DNA of 8,487 bases from Lutispora sp. (GCA_030834765.1 JAUQXG010000077.1:1-8487); one strand, 5' to 3'; positions 1-7,065 are shown, counted from the stretch's first letter. Numbers and translations: made by a program. The notes: generated from the sequence alone by a model not told the origin.

Positions 1-663
1 ATGATCTGCTTTCATGTTATCCCAATGATAAGTGGGATTCCCCCACAACTGCCCATCCTTGGAAAAATAGTCAGGGGGTACTCCAGCCAGTTTCATTGGA
101 TTTCCCCTCTCATCTAAATGAAAAAGCTCCTTATTTGACCATACATCTGCACTATCATGAGAGACATATAAAGGGATATCTCCAATTATTTTTATTCCTT
201 GTAAATCGGCATATTCTTTTACCGCAAGCCACGAAGTATAAAACTCATATTGTTTGTGATTTTCTTCTTCTATTTCTTTAAAATATAATTGTTGAAAATA
301 GTCCATGGAGGCTTTTTCTCTAAAAGCAATTTCTTTATCCCATTGATTCCAAGGCAATCCTTCAAAATGGTTTTTTAAAACGCTAAATAAGGAATAGTCC
401 TTAAGCCAATATTGATTTTCTTGTATAAAGACTTCATAATCCATATACGCTTTTTTATTTCCAATATATCTTGTGTCTCCGGCAAATGCTGAATAGCATT
501 TATAGGGTGAAAGTTCTTTCATGACGGGATTCATAGGCAGCACTTGCCAATAGGATTGATTGCTCTTTTTCAAGAAATCAATAAAATCAAAGCATAAATC
601 AAATGTAGACAAAGATGAGATGTGAAGGAGTATTCCACATCTTCGTAAGGTACTTTGCTCCAA
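1..663 (-). CDS. malQ: 4-alpha-glucanotransferase (GH77, MalQ-like), N-terminal part, runs off the window
   Basis: The 221 visible codons match the N-terminal half of amylomaltase, the cytoplasmic enzyme that moves glucan segments between maltodextrins. Diagnostic stretches are GILLHISSL near residues 10-18, SYWQVLPMNP at 37-46, SPYKCYSAFAG at 52-62, GIKIIGDIPLYVSHDSADVW at 156-175 and GVPPDYFSKDGQLWGNP at 194-210. The catalytic Asp/Glu/Asp triad of the family lies further along and is outside the window. The start is TTG: an in-frame TAA directly precedes it and AGGAGGTG lies 6 nt upstream. The copy is odd. The usual Pro-Tyr-Gly-Ile-Gly stretch after HISSL is missing (about 6 residues shorter), the usual YGDSPYQ reads KELSPYK, and the tens of residues normally found between SAFAG and the EN-YWL-DY-LF block are mostly absent. 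It is either a divergent short GH77 enzyme or a gene losing function; the reading frame is intact as far as seen. Confidence 0.88.
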   Translation of the reverse strand, partial: MEQSTLRRCGILLHISSLSTFDLCFDFIDFLKKSNQSYWQVLPMNPVMKELSPYKCYSAFAGDTRYIGNKKAYMDYEVFIQENQYWLKDYSLFSVLKNHFEGLPWNQWDKEIAFREKASMDYFQQLYFKEIEEENHKQYEFYTSWLAVKEYADLQGIKIIGDIPLYVSHDSADVWSNKELFHLDERGNPMKLAGVPPDYFSKDGQLWGNPTYHWDNMKADH

Positions 664-669
664 TTAGAA

Positions 670-677
670 CACCTCCT
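670..677 (-). promoter_or_regulatory. Ribosome binding site for the MalQ-like gene
   Basis: AGGAGGTG on the minus strand, 6 nt before TTG at 663. It is a near-perfect match to the 16S rRNA 3' end, and it decides the non-ATG start because an in-frame stop lies between it and the TTG. Confidence 0.85.
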
Positions 678-709
678 AATAAGAATTTGCGAATACTTGT
701 ATTAGACTA

Positions 710-737
710 ATTATATCATTAGAATAGGTTTTATCCA
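710..737 (-). promoter_or_regulatory. Candidate sigma-A promoter for the MalQ-like gene
   Basis: A perfect TATAAT (minus strand, 710-715) follows TGGATA (732-737, 4 of 6 match to TTGACA) with a 16-nt spacer. Transcription would start about 40 nt upstream of the TTG start codon. The -35 box is weak, and the region is AT-rich enough that a chance match is possible. Confidence 0.4.
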
Positions 738-818
738 TGTAATTATTTCATTCTTGTATAAATCTCTTATATTACTTTAGTTGTGCAATGTTAAAAGCCT
801 AATTGGACTTTCCTCACT

Positions 819-861
819 CATTCTATATGGCTCAAGTAGCTCAAGAAAGCATATAGAAATG
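819..861. repeat. Imperfect inverted repeat with a tandem heptamer in its loop
   Basis: CATTCTATATG (819-829) pairs with CATATAGAAATG (850-861) with a single bulged base. The 20-nt loop holds two direct copies of GCTCAAG (830-836 and 839-845) separated by TA. It lies between the divergent MalQ-like gene and the secreted-protein gene, upstream of both candidate promoters. It has no T-run, so it is not a normal intrinsic terminator; an operator or a chance structure are the alternatives. Confidence 0.5.
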
Positions 862-874
862 AATCAATCTATAG

Positions 875-903
875 TAGATTAGTAATATTTGCAGTGTTAT
901 AAT
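875..903 (+). promoter_or_regulatory. Candidate promoter for the secreted stalk/DUF5050-like protein
   Basis: A perfect TATAAT at 898-903 lies about 45 nt before the start codon. The best -35 at 17-nt spacing is TAGATT (875-880), which matches the consensus at only 3 of 6 positions, so either the promoter is activator-dependent or the call is wrong. Confidence 0.35.
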
Positions 904-950
904 AAGCGTAAAACAGTAACTTAGAAAATTTATATGATGGAGAATGTTAA

Positions 951-2051
951 ATGAGAAATTTTGATTTTAAAAGTGTGGTTTTAGGCTTAGTTATTGCTAC
1001 AGTGGGAATAACAACAGTATTTGCGGCAGGTGGAATTAAATCTGCTACTTATAGTAATGCTAAAATAACTCTTGATGGTGCTTCTATTCCACTAAGCCAT
1101 TCCCTTGTTGGGATAGTGAAAGAAGATGAAAAGGATATGAAGTTGTATGTGCCTGTTAGAGAATTAGTTGAGTATCTTGGATATAACGTTAATTGGGACG
1201 GAGCACAAGGTACTGTTAATTTGGTTTCAAATATAGGTGCTGACGGCAATAGTGAGCTTCCTACAGAAATTAAAAACATTAATTTTTTGGAAAGTGACGG
1301 CGATACGCAATATTATTGGACCTTTGAGGGAGATAACTGCGTTCTGTATGGTCTGGATAAAAATGAATCAGCCGCAAAACAGCTTGCTATCTTCCCGCCC
1401 CTTAGAAATGAGGGTTACGACCCTACACCAAACTCTATTATTGACTTTGGCATATGCGGCAACTGGATTATTGTAAGCGTGGGACATTATGAAGGAAGCG
1501 GGCACTACTTTTACGGCGATTTCGTACGAATGAAAAAAGATGGCACCAAGCTAGAACATTTTTGGATAACAGATGATGATACATTCACTATTGTTGACGA
1601 TTGGATTTATTATAATTTCTGGACTGTTAAAGGTAGTCCGGATGAGGGATGTTATCGTATCCGCCCCGATGGCACAAGCAAAGAATATATGGGTGACATC
1701 CTCCATTCCATTTTTCTCTACGACCAAGATGGTTATGTGTATGGCGAACATGATACCGGCAAAACAATCGACAACGTAAATCCCATGACTGATCTGATCC
1801 GTTGCAAACCGGATGGCAGCGGACTCATAACTCTCTTTTCAGGAAACAGCCTGCCTAAGTTCGATAACTCAAATTATATGCGCTATTACGATATTAAAAT
1901 AGACAATGATTATGTCGCATTTACCGCTGCTGTCCACGGGTATAGTGAGGGCGACAGTTGGGCTGGTCACTATAATTACATAGCTGATTACCGTGTTAAC
2001 AAAGATGGCAGTAATCTGACGTTATTGCATGAAGAATACAACGGAAAGTAA
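951..2051 (+). CDS. Secreted protein: signal peptide, copper-amine-oxidase-N-like domain, DUF5050-like repeat region
   Basis: The 366-residue product starts with a signal peptide: basic residues near 2-7, a hydrophobic core at 9-24 and a likely cleavage at VFA/AG after residue 25. Residues about 38-94 resemble the copper amine oxidase N-terminal-like domain common in clostridial exported proteins: KITLDGASIPL, then LYVPVRELVEYLGYNVNWDG. From about 115 to the end the protein is rich in aromatic residues and Gly and holds four degenerate copies of an R-x-x-x-DG-T/S motif (MKKDGTKLEHF, IRPDGTSKEYM, CKPDGSGLITL, VNKDGSNLTLL at about residues 194, 237, 285 and 349). That pattern resembles DUF5050/beta-propeller-like repeats. 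No sortase motif or C-terminal anchor is seen, so release or wall association through the N-domain is possible. GGAGA lies 7 nt upstream of the ATG. The gene faces the ior unit and diverges from the MalQ-like gene. The biochemical role is unknown. Confidence 0.85.
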   Translation: MRNFDFKSVVLGLVIATVGITTVFAAGGIKSATYSNAKITLDGASIPLSHSLVGIVKEDEKDMKLYVPVRELVEYLGYNVNWDGAQGTVNLVSNIGADGNSELPTEIKNINFLESDGDTQYYWTFEGDNCVLYGLDKNESAAKQLAIFPPLRNEGYDPTPNSIIDFGICGNWIIVSVGHYEGSGHYFYGDFVRMKKDGTKLEHFWITDDDTFTIVDDWIYYNFWTVKGSPDEGCYRIRPDGTSKEYMGDILHSIFLYDQDGYVYGEHDTGKTIDNVNPMTDLIRCKPDGSGLITLFSGNSLPKFDNSNYMRYYDIKIDNDYVAFTAAVHGYSEGDSWAGHYNYIADYRVNKDGSNLTLLHEEYNGK

Positions 2052-2107
2052 ACGTATTAAAACAAAATAGTAAATAACGTCGATAATAAGTATTTGCAGG
2101 CCTGGTT

Positions 2108-2122
2108 AACTGAAGTTCAGTT
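2108..2122. repeat. Short perfect palindrome after the secreted-protein gene
   Basis: AACTGAA-G-TTCAGTT is a 7+7 inverted repeat with a single central base, 57 nt past the stop codon at 2051. As RNA it could form only a weak 5-bp hairpin with no T-tract, so it is not a convincing terminator. It could be a protein-binding site or chance. Confidence 0.4.
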
Positions 2123-2162
2123 TCCATTGAAAAAAAGAATGATTATATCATACATATATAAA

Positions 2163-2205
2163 TTTAAGGATGCAACATTTTAAAATAATGTGTTGCATCC
2201 TTAAA
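2163..2205 (-). terminator. Intrinsic terminator for iorB, probably bidirectional
   Basis: TTTAAGGATGCAACA (2163-2177) and TGTTGCATCCTTAAA (2191-2205) form a perfect 15-bp stem around a 13-nt loop. The stem begins 1 nt after the iorB stop codon. On the minus strand it is followed by TTTATATATGT. On the plus strand it is followed by a fairly T-rich stretch that runs into iorB, so it may also stop transcripts from the convergent gene at 951-2051. Confidence 0.85.
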
Positions 2206-2206
2206 C

Positions 2207-2776
2207 TTATTCTCTGCTTTTATTAAATGCGATGATGTTTATATCTACTGTCTTTGCAGGTACATTTTCCTTTATGGTTTCTATCCAAGTTTCATATTTG
2301 ATAGGCAAAAGTTTAGATAATCTTCCTAAGAGCACGATATTTTCCGTCTTCACATTACCTGCTGTCCTTGCAATTTCTCTTGCATCCACAGAATCCACTT
2401 GAAAACCTTTGCTTTTTAAATCTGCTACAATATCTTTTGGATATTCTTCTTTTTCTATCAATACTCTATTTGGAAATATATTTTGCTTATTGATAATGAT
2501 ATGGGCATTTTTTCTCATCAAATGCAGCCATCTCAATGACTCTAATTCTTCCAAGCCAAGCAGAATATCCGCTTCTCCATTTGGTATAATAGGCGAGTGC
2601 ACTTCTTTCCCAAATCTTACACTTCCCCATACAGTACCGCCTCTTTGAGAAAGACCAATTACATCTCCACTTTTTATGTCAAAGCCTTCTTTAAATGCTG
2701 CATAGCTGATGATACGAGTTGAAAGCACTAGCCCTTGTCCTCCGACTCCTGCAATCAATATATTTGTTGTACCCAT
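2207..2776 (-). CDS. iorB: Indolepyruvate:ferredoxin oxidoreductase, beta subunit
   Basis: The 189-residue protein is the pyruvate/2-oxoacid oxidoreductase gamma-type subunit of IorAB. With IorA it converts aryl pyruvates (from Trp, Phe and Tyr transamination) to aryl-acetyl-CoA, passing electrons to ferredoxin. It opens with NILIAGVGGQG (residues 5-15, GxGGQG loop) and has SGDVIGLSQRGG at 36-47, a pair typical of this family; the length is normal for stand-alone IorB. The start codon lies 1 nt after the iorA stop, and its ribosome binding site GGAGGA (2785-2790) lies inside the iorA 3' end, so translation is probably coupled. It is the last gene of the four-gene unit, directly followed by a strong hairpin terminator. 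No aryl-CoA ligase or aminotransferase is adjacent. Confidence 0.93.
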   Translation of the reverse strand: MGTTNILIAGVGGQGLVLSTRIISYAAFKEGFDIKSGDVIGLSQRGGTVWGSVRFGKEVHSPIIPNGEADILLGLEELESLRWLHLMRKNAHIIINKQNIFPNRVLIEKEEYPKDIVADLKSKGFQVDSVDAREIARTAGNVKTENIVLLGRLSKLLPIKYETWIETIKENVPAKTVDINIIAFNKSRE

Positions 2777-2777
2777 A

Positions 2778-4562
2778 CTATGCTTCCTCCTTTTGGCTTC
2801 TTTTAATAGCTCCTACTGGACAGACCTGGGAACAGACAGAACAGCCTACACACATATCTGGATTGATATAAGAATTCTTCTTATCCTTCCCTTCATACTG
2901 CTTCATGGATATGGGAGGACAGTTCACCCCTATGCAGCTTCGGCAGCTTATGCATATCTCTTGATCTACATAGAAATAAGGCTCTTTAATTTTAAAGTTC
3001 AATGCACAAGGTCTTGTTGTGATGATGATAGAAAGACCCTCTCGTTTCATTGCTGCTAACATGGTTTCTTTCGTTTCCTTATATTTAAATTGATCTAGCA
3101 CCGTGATATCTTTTATTCCAAAGGCTTCAAGGATACCTTTAATACTGATTGTATGATCGCCTTTTCCTTCTAAATATTCACCTGTAGTTGGAGTAAATTG
3201 TCCCCCAGTCATTGCTGTGGTTCGATTATCCATGACGATTACAGTAATATTATCCTTTGTCTTTGACAGCTCCACCATTCCAGTCATTCCTGAGTGAAAG
3301 AAGGTTCCATCTCCTATCATTGCCACCAAAGGCTCAGACTTCCCCGCTTTTCTTAAAGTAGAAGCTACACCTTGGACCATACCAAGAGAAGCTCCCATAC
3401 TGATATTTGTTTTTAGTACTTCAAATGGCTCTAATATTCCTAATGAATAACAGCCTATATCACCCATGACTACAGCTTTTGCCTTCTTTAAAATATGAAA
3501 TACAGGCCTATGAGGACATCCTGCACAAAGCATTGGAGTTCTTGGAGGAATTTGAATATTTTTTTCATTTATCACTGGTTTTTCTTCTAGGATTCCTGCT
3601 TCATAAAGTCCTTTTCTTATGATTTCTGTGGTTAATTCTCCTGTGAATGGAAAGAATCTCTTGCCTTCTGCTTTTATTCCATTTGCTTTCAATATCTCTT
3701 CTATAAAAGGCATTAATTCTTCTACCACAATAATTTTTTTATATTTGCTAGAAAGCTCCTGTATTTTTTCAATAGGAAGAGGATAAACCATAGCCAGCTT
3801 TAGAATCGAAGCATTAGGCTGTGTCTCTAAAAGATATTGATAGGATACACCGCTGGTAATGATTAAAGTATCAGCATCTGCTTTTTCTGTTAAAGCATTT
3901 ATACTTGTTGAATTATTATATTCCCTTAATTTCTGAATTCTCTCCTGCATAAAATACTGCTGTTTATTGGCATATGGAGGAAGCATACAAAATCTTCCTT
4001 GATCCTCAACAAATCCCTCCACTACAGCTTCTGTTCTTTCTCCCAGCTGTACTGGCGCTCTGCCATGGCATAGCGTAGTGGTCAATTTTAAAAGTACAGG
4101 TGTACCAAATTCTTCACTTAGGTTTAGAGCTAATTTTGTATAATCCTTTATTTCCTGAGGATTGCTTGGCTCTAATACTGGAATGTTGGCGAACTTTCCC
4201 CAAAACCTGCTGTCTTGCTCGTTTTGCGAGCTGTTTAGTCCTGGGTCATCTCCTATTACTAGAACAAATCCGCCTTTTGTTCTTATTTGAGTGAAAGTCA
4301 TAAAGGGGTCTGCTGCGATGTTGATTCCTACATGCTTCATAGAAACCATTGTTCTGCCGCCAGCCATGGAAGCTCCAATGCTCATCTCTAATGCAACTTT
4401 TTCATTAGGGGCCCACCTTGCTTCTATTTCTGAATACTTTTTCATGCTTTCAAGTATTTCTACTGTAGGAGATCCAGGATAGCTTGCAGCAAAAATACCG
4501 CCATTTTCCCAAAAGCCTCTAGAAACCGCTTCATTTCCTGTCATTAATTCTGTGTTTCCCAT
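2778..4562 (-). CDS. iorA: Indolepyruvate:ferredoxin oxidoreductase, alpha subunit
   Basis: The 594-residue catalytic subunit uses thiamine diphosphate. The N-terminal pyrimidine-binding domain contains SYPGSPTVEILE (27-38) and NEKVALEMSIGAS (53-65). The C-terminal thiamine-diphosphate domain starts at CAGCPHRP (346-353) and has the GDGTFFHSGMTGMVEL metal/cofactor motif (417-432), with MDN near 444-446. A ferredoxin tail carries two 4Fe-4S sites: Cys537, 540, 543 and 548 (C-x2-C-x2-C-x4-CP), and Cys571, 574, 577 and 581 (C-x2-C-x2-C-x3-CP). No key residue is missing. The ATG at 4562 is preferred: it has GAGGGTG upstream and gives the usual family length. An upstream in-frame start at 4664 would add 34 residues unlike IorA and overlap the hemerythrin gene. 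It lies 26 nt downstream of that gene and 1 nt upstream of iorB. The Fe-S clusters are expected to be oxygen-labile, which fits an anaerobe. Confidence 0.95.
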   Translation of the reverse strand: MGNTELMTGNEAVSRGFWENGGIFAASYPGSPTVEILESMKKYSEIEARWAPNEKVALEMSIGASMAGGRTMVSMKHVGINIAADPFMTFTQIRTKGGFVLVIGDDPGLNSSQNEQDSRFWGKFANIPVLEPSNPQEIKDYTKLALNLSEEFGTPVLLKLTTTLCHGRAPVQLGERTEAVVEGFVEDQGRFCMLPPYANKQQYFMQERIQKLREYNNSTSINALTEKADADTLIITSGVSYQYLLETQPNASILKLAMVYPLPIEKIQELSSKYKKIIVVEELMPFIEEILKANGIKAEGKRFFPFTGELTTEIIRKGLYEAGILEEKPVINEKNIQIPPRTPMLCAGCPHRPVFHILKKAKAVVMGDIGCYSLGILEPFEVLKTNISMGASLGMVQGVASTLRKAGKSEPLVAMIGDGTFFHSGMTGMVELSKTKDNITVIVMDNRTTAMTGGQFTPTTGEYLEGKGDHTISIKGILEAFGIKDITVLDQFKYKETKETMLAAMKREGLSIIITTRPCALNFKIKEPYFYVDQEICISCRSCIGVNCPPISMKQYEGKDKKNSYINPDMCVGCSVCSQVCPVGAIKRSQKEEA

Positions 4563-4567
4563 ATTTA

Positions 4568-4574
4568 CACCCTC
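4568..4574 (-). promoter_or_regulatory. Ribosome binding site fixing the iorA start
   Basis: GAGGGTG on the minus strand sits just upstream of ATG 4562 (core GAGG about 8 nt away). It lies in the 26-nt gap after the hemerythrin stop codon and supports the shorter 594-residue IorA over the longer reading frame. Confidence 0.75.
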
Positions 4575-4588
4575 ACTTTCACAAATGC

Positions 4589-5008
4589 TTATAATACAAT
4601 ACCTTTTTCTTTGAAAAACATTGCATATTTTCGGTCTGAGAATATAATATGACTGCTGATCCATTCTGATAAGAAGTCAACAATCTCTATAATTGCTTTT
4701 TGCTGGTCTGCATCAATGTCTTTTGATGCAATACTTTTAATTTTTTGCACATAATATTCATGATCCTCTTTTTGCTGGTTAAATTCAACATAATTATATT
4801 TTTTCATAATCTCTTCTTCATAATTGAAGTGATATTCAGTATATTCAAGGAGTTCATTTAACATTCCTAAAACCTCGTCGTAATGATCATAAGAATCATT
4901 TGAAATTGCAAGTTCATAAACTCTTGACCCTATTTCAAAAAGTTTTTTGTGCTGTGAATCAATCTCCGCTATGCCTAGGTTATAACGCTCTTTCCATTGA
5001 AAAGACAT
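4589..5008 (-). CDS. Bacteriohemerythrin with one altered iron-ligand position
   Basis: A cytoplasmic single-domain hemerythrin, a four-helix diiron protein that binds O2 and is used for O2 sensing, storage or delivery. The in-frame Met codons at 5017, 5014 and 5008 give 142, 141 or 139 residues. The one at 5008 is preferred because AAAGGA lies 9 nt before it but touches the first ATG. Numbering from the first Met, the ligand pattern is His23 (in IDSQH), His63 and Glu67 (HFNYE), then Gln82 and His86, then His123 and Asp128 (HIIFSD). All spacings match characterised bacteriohemerythrins, but position 82 (codon CAA, 4772-4774) is normally the first His of an H-x3-H pair. The gene lies 23 nt after the PAS-GGDEF-EAL gene and 26 nt before iorA, with no room for a terminator, so co-transcription is likely. 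A direct role with IorAB or c-di-GMP is inference. Confidence 0.92.
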   Translation of the reverse strand: MSFQWKERYNLGIAEIDSQHKKLFEIGSRVYELAISNDSYDHYDEVLGMLNELLEYTEYHFNYEEEIMKKYNYVEFNQQKEDHEYYVQKIKSIASKDIDADQQKAIIEIVDFLSEWISSHIIFSDRKYAMFFKEKGIVL

Positions 5009-5017
5009 ATTCATCAT

Positions 5018-5023
5018 TCCTTT
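5018..5023 (-). promoter_or_regulatory. Ribosome binding site deciding the hemerythrin start
   Basis: AAAGGA on the minus strand directly abuts ATG 5017, is 3 nt from ATG 5014 and 9 nt from ATG 5008. Normal Shine-Dalgarno spacing favours the third Met, giving MSFQWKERY as the N-terminus, which is the usual beginning of this family. Confidence 0.7.
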
Positions 5024-5031
5024 CTTTATTT

Positions 5032-7065
5032 TTATTTCTTCAGTAATGAGGTTTGTATTTGCTCTGCGGGTATGGGTCTGCTATAGTAATAGCCTTGTAT
5101 GATATTGCATTCCAGCTCTTTTAACAGCTCTACCTGCTCTGCTGCTTCTACCCCTTCGGCAACTACTTTCAAATTTAAATTATGAGATAGCTGTATAATA
5201 GATTGTACAATAACCCGATCTCTATGGACCTCTGTAATTTGATTTAAAAAGCCCCGATCCATTTTTACAGTATCAATAGGCAGCTTTTGCAAATAGTTCA
5301 GAGATGAATAGCCTGTACCAAAATCATCTAATGAAATCTTAATTCCTAGATTCTTTATTTGATGTAATACTTCCATTGCTATATCCACATCAGACATGAT
5401 TGCAGTTTCTGTAATTTCAATACCTATATCACAGCATTCAATATCATAAGCATGAATGGTGGTTTTGATATCTTGAGGTAAGGATAAATTTGTAATACTC
5501 CTGCCTGAAAGGTTTAAAGAAACATTTAGTATATCATAGCCTTCCTCTTTCCATTTTCTTTGCTGCTCACAGACCGTTCTGAGTACCCACATATCAATAT
5601 TCTTAATAAGCCCTGATTCTTCTGCAATAGGAATAAATTCTCCAGGAGAAACAAATCCCATTTCAGGATGAATCCAGCGTATCAGCGCTTCCATTCCTTC
5701 CATCTTCCCCGTTTTTACATTGATTTGGGGCTGATAGTATAAAACAAATTCTTCGTTTTTTATAGCACTCCTCAGCTGATTTACAATTTGTGCATATTTT
5801 ACTGCTTTCTCATTCATCCCTGGCGTATAAAAACAATGATCATCCTTCCCCATATCTTTCACACAAAACATTGCGGTATCTGCATTTTTCAGCAGTGTGA
5901 GTAAATCATTGCCATGCTCTGGATAAAGGGCTATGCCCATACTAAAAGAAATATAAAACTCTTGAACTCCTAATTTCCAGGGCCTTTGCAAGTACTTATT
6001 CAATTCATTCAGCTTTTCAATAATTCCTTCTTTACTTTTCACGTTTAGAAAGACGATAGCAAATTCGTCTCCGCTTATTCTTGCAACAAAATCAGGTCCT
6101 TTTATTTGATATTTTAAAATACTGGCTAAATACTTTAACAATAAATCTCCAGAGGAATGTCCTAAAGTATCATTTATATGTTTAAAATTATCTACATCAA
6201 TATAGATCAATGCAAATTTTTCACCTATTTCCATATGGTCGATAATCGATTGCATTTTGCTTTCAAAGGAAAACCTATTTGGTAAACCTGTTAATTCATC
6301 ACAAAAGGCCATAATCTCCAGTTTATTCTCCAGATCTTTTATCTCTGTAATGTCGGTATGAGAGCCTGCCATGCGGATTGCATTGCCATTTTCATCCCAA
6401 ATAGCAATTCCTCTGCTTAGAACCCATCTATAAGCACCATCTTTTCTTCGAAGGCGATAGTTCTGCTGATAGATTCCATCTTTGGATTTTAAATATTGAT
6501 CTACTGTTTTCAATGAAGATTCACGGTCATCCTCATGTAATAAGCTCTTCCATGTGTCAAAAGAATTTTCTAGATCTTCATCCGTATATCCAAAGTTCTT
6601 CTTCCATTTAGCAGAGAAATAGTATACATTTTTAAAAATATCCCAATCCCATATCCCATCATTGGCTCCATCCACAATCAACTTATACCGCTGATCGCTG
6701 ATGACTAAAGCATCTCTATGACTTTCCAATTCTTCATATTGTACTCTCAGTTCTTCTTCTACAGCAGAAATTTCATCATAAGCCGACAGCACTTTATCTG
6801 AAGTGATCTTTAAAAGTCTTAAACGATTATAAACTAAGACATATACCATTGCAACTGTGGCTATAACATAGAACCAACCTTTTATGGTTTGCATTTGCTT
6901 ATATATTTCATCATTTGTTATGACACTGCTTAATACTTTATCTGATAATAAAATCCATGTTATGCCAACAACCCCATAAATCACTGCTATTCGCCTTGCT
7001 TCTTTCCGGGGACTGATTCCATTTCTAAAATTCGACCATGAGGATACGCCCATTTTATTCTTCAA
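5032..7065 (-). CDS. Membrane-bound PAS-GGDEF-EAL c-di-GMP turnover protein
   Basis: The 677-residue protein has two membrane segments (about 25-41 and 63-80) flanking a short outside loop, a helical linker (about 85-125), a PAS/PAC sensor (about 126-245), a GGDEF domain (about 250-410) and an EAL domain (about 425-675). The cyclase domain has DELTGLPNR (256-264), Asp290/Asp292 and SGDEF (331-335), an accepted active variant of GGDEF. The inhibitory I-site (RxxD five residues before it) reads KGPD (322-325), so product inhibition may be weak. The phosphodiesterase residues are all present: Glu459 (EAL), Asn518, Glu550, DDFGTGYSS (580-588), Lys601, Glu637 (AEGVE) and Gln657 (QGYYYSRP). Either activity is possible; EAL looks fully competent. 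The start is TTG at 7065, with AGGTGG 10 nt upstream and an in-frame TGA just before; ATG at 7053 is the alternative. It heads the unit with hemerythrin and iorAB. The PAS ligand is unknown. Confidence 0.94.
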   Translation of the reverse strand: MKNKMGVSSWSNFRNGISPRKEARRIAVIYGVVGITWILLSDKVLSSVITNDEIYKQMQTIKGWFYVIATVAMVYVLVYNRLRLLKITSDKVLSAYDEISAVEEELRVQYEELESHRDALVISDQRYKLIVDGANDGIWDWDIFKNVYYFSAKWKKNFGYTDEDLENSFDTWKSLLHEDDRESSLKTVDQYLKSKDGIYQQNYRLRRKDGAYRWVLSRGIAIWDENGNAIRMAGSHTDITEIKDLENKLEIMAFCDELTGLPNRFSFESKMQSIIDHMEIGEKFALIYIDVDNFKHINDTLGHSSGDLLLKYLASILKYQIKGPDFVARISGDEFAIVFLNVKSKEGIIEKLNELNKYLQRPWKLGVQEFYISFSMGIALYPEHGNDLLTLLKNADTAMFCVKDMGKDDHCFYTPGMNEKAVKYAQIVNQLRSAIKNEEFVLYYQPQINVKTGKMEGMEALIRWIHPEMGFVSPGEFIPIAEESGLIKNIDMWVLRTVCEQQRKWKEEGYDILNVSLNLSGRSITNLSLPQDIKTTIHAYDIECCDIGIEITETAIMSDVDIAMEVLHQIKNLGIKISLDDFGTGYSSLNYLQKLPIDTVKMDRGFLNQITEVHRDRVIVQSIIQLSHNLNLKVVAEGVEAAEQVELLKELECNIIQGYYYSRPIPAEQIQTSLLKK

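Noticed and set aside
96..281. Plus-strand 61-codon reading frame
   Set aside because: It is antisense to the clearly coding GH77 gene and its residues match nothing recognisable.
2139..2151. Short palindrome ATGATTATATCAT
   Set aside because: It has only 5-bp AT-rich arms in an AT-rich gap next to a much stronger terminator; expected by chance.
2709..3059. Plus-strand 116-codon reading frame with hydrophobic stretches
   Set aside because: It lies antisense across the iorB/iorA junction and the ferredoxin tail of iorA, has no family features, and is a by-product of strongly coding DNA on the other strand. Other antisense frames inside iorA and iorB, and the out-of-frame ones inside 951-2051, were dropped for the same reason.
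4592..4640. Possible promoter inside the hemerythrin 3' end driving iorA alone
   Set aside because: A TATTAT-like box exists but the best -35 is poor and the spacing is about 15 nt; it is not distinguishable from AT-rich coding sequence.
4563..4664. N-terminal extension of IorA from the upstream ATG at 4664
   Set aside because: It would overlap the hemerythrin 3' end in another frame, the added 34 residues do not resemble IorA, and a good ribosome binding site favours ATG 4562.
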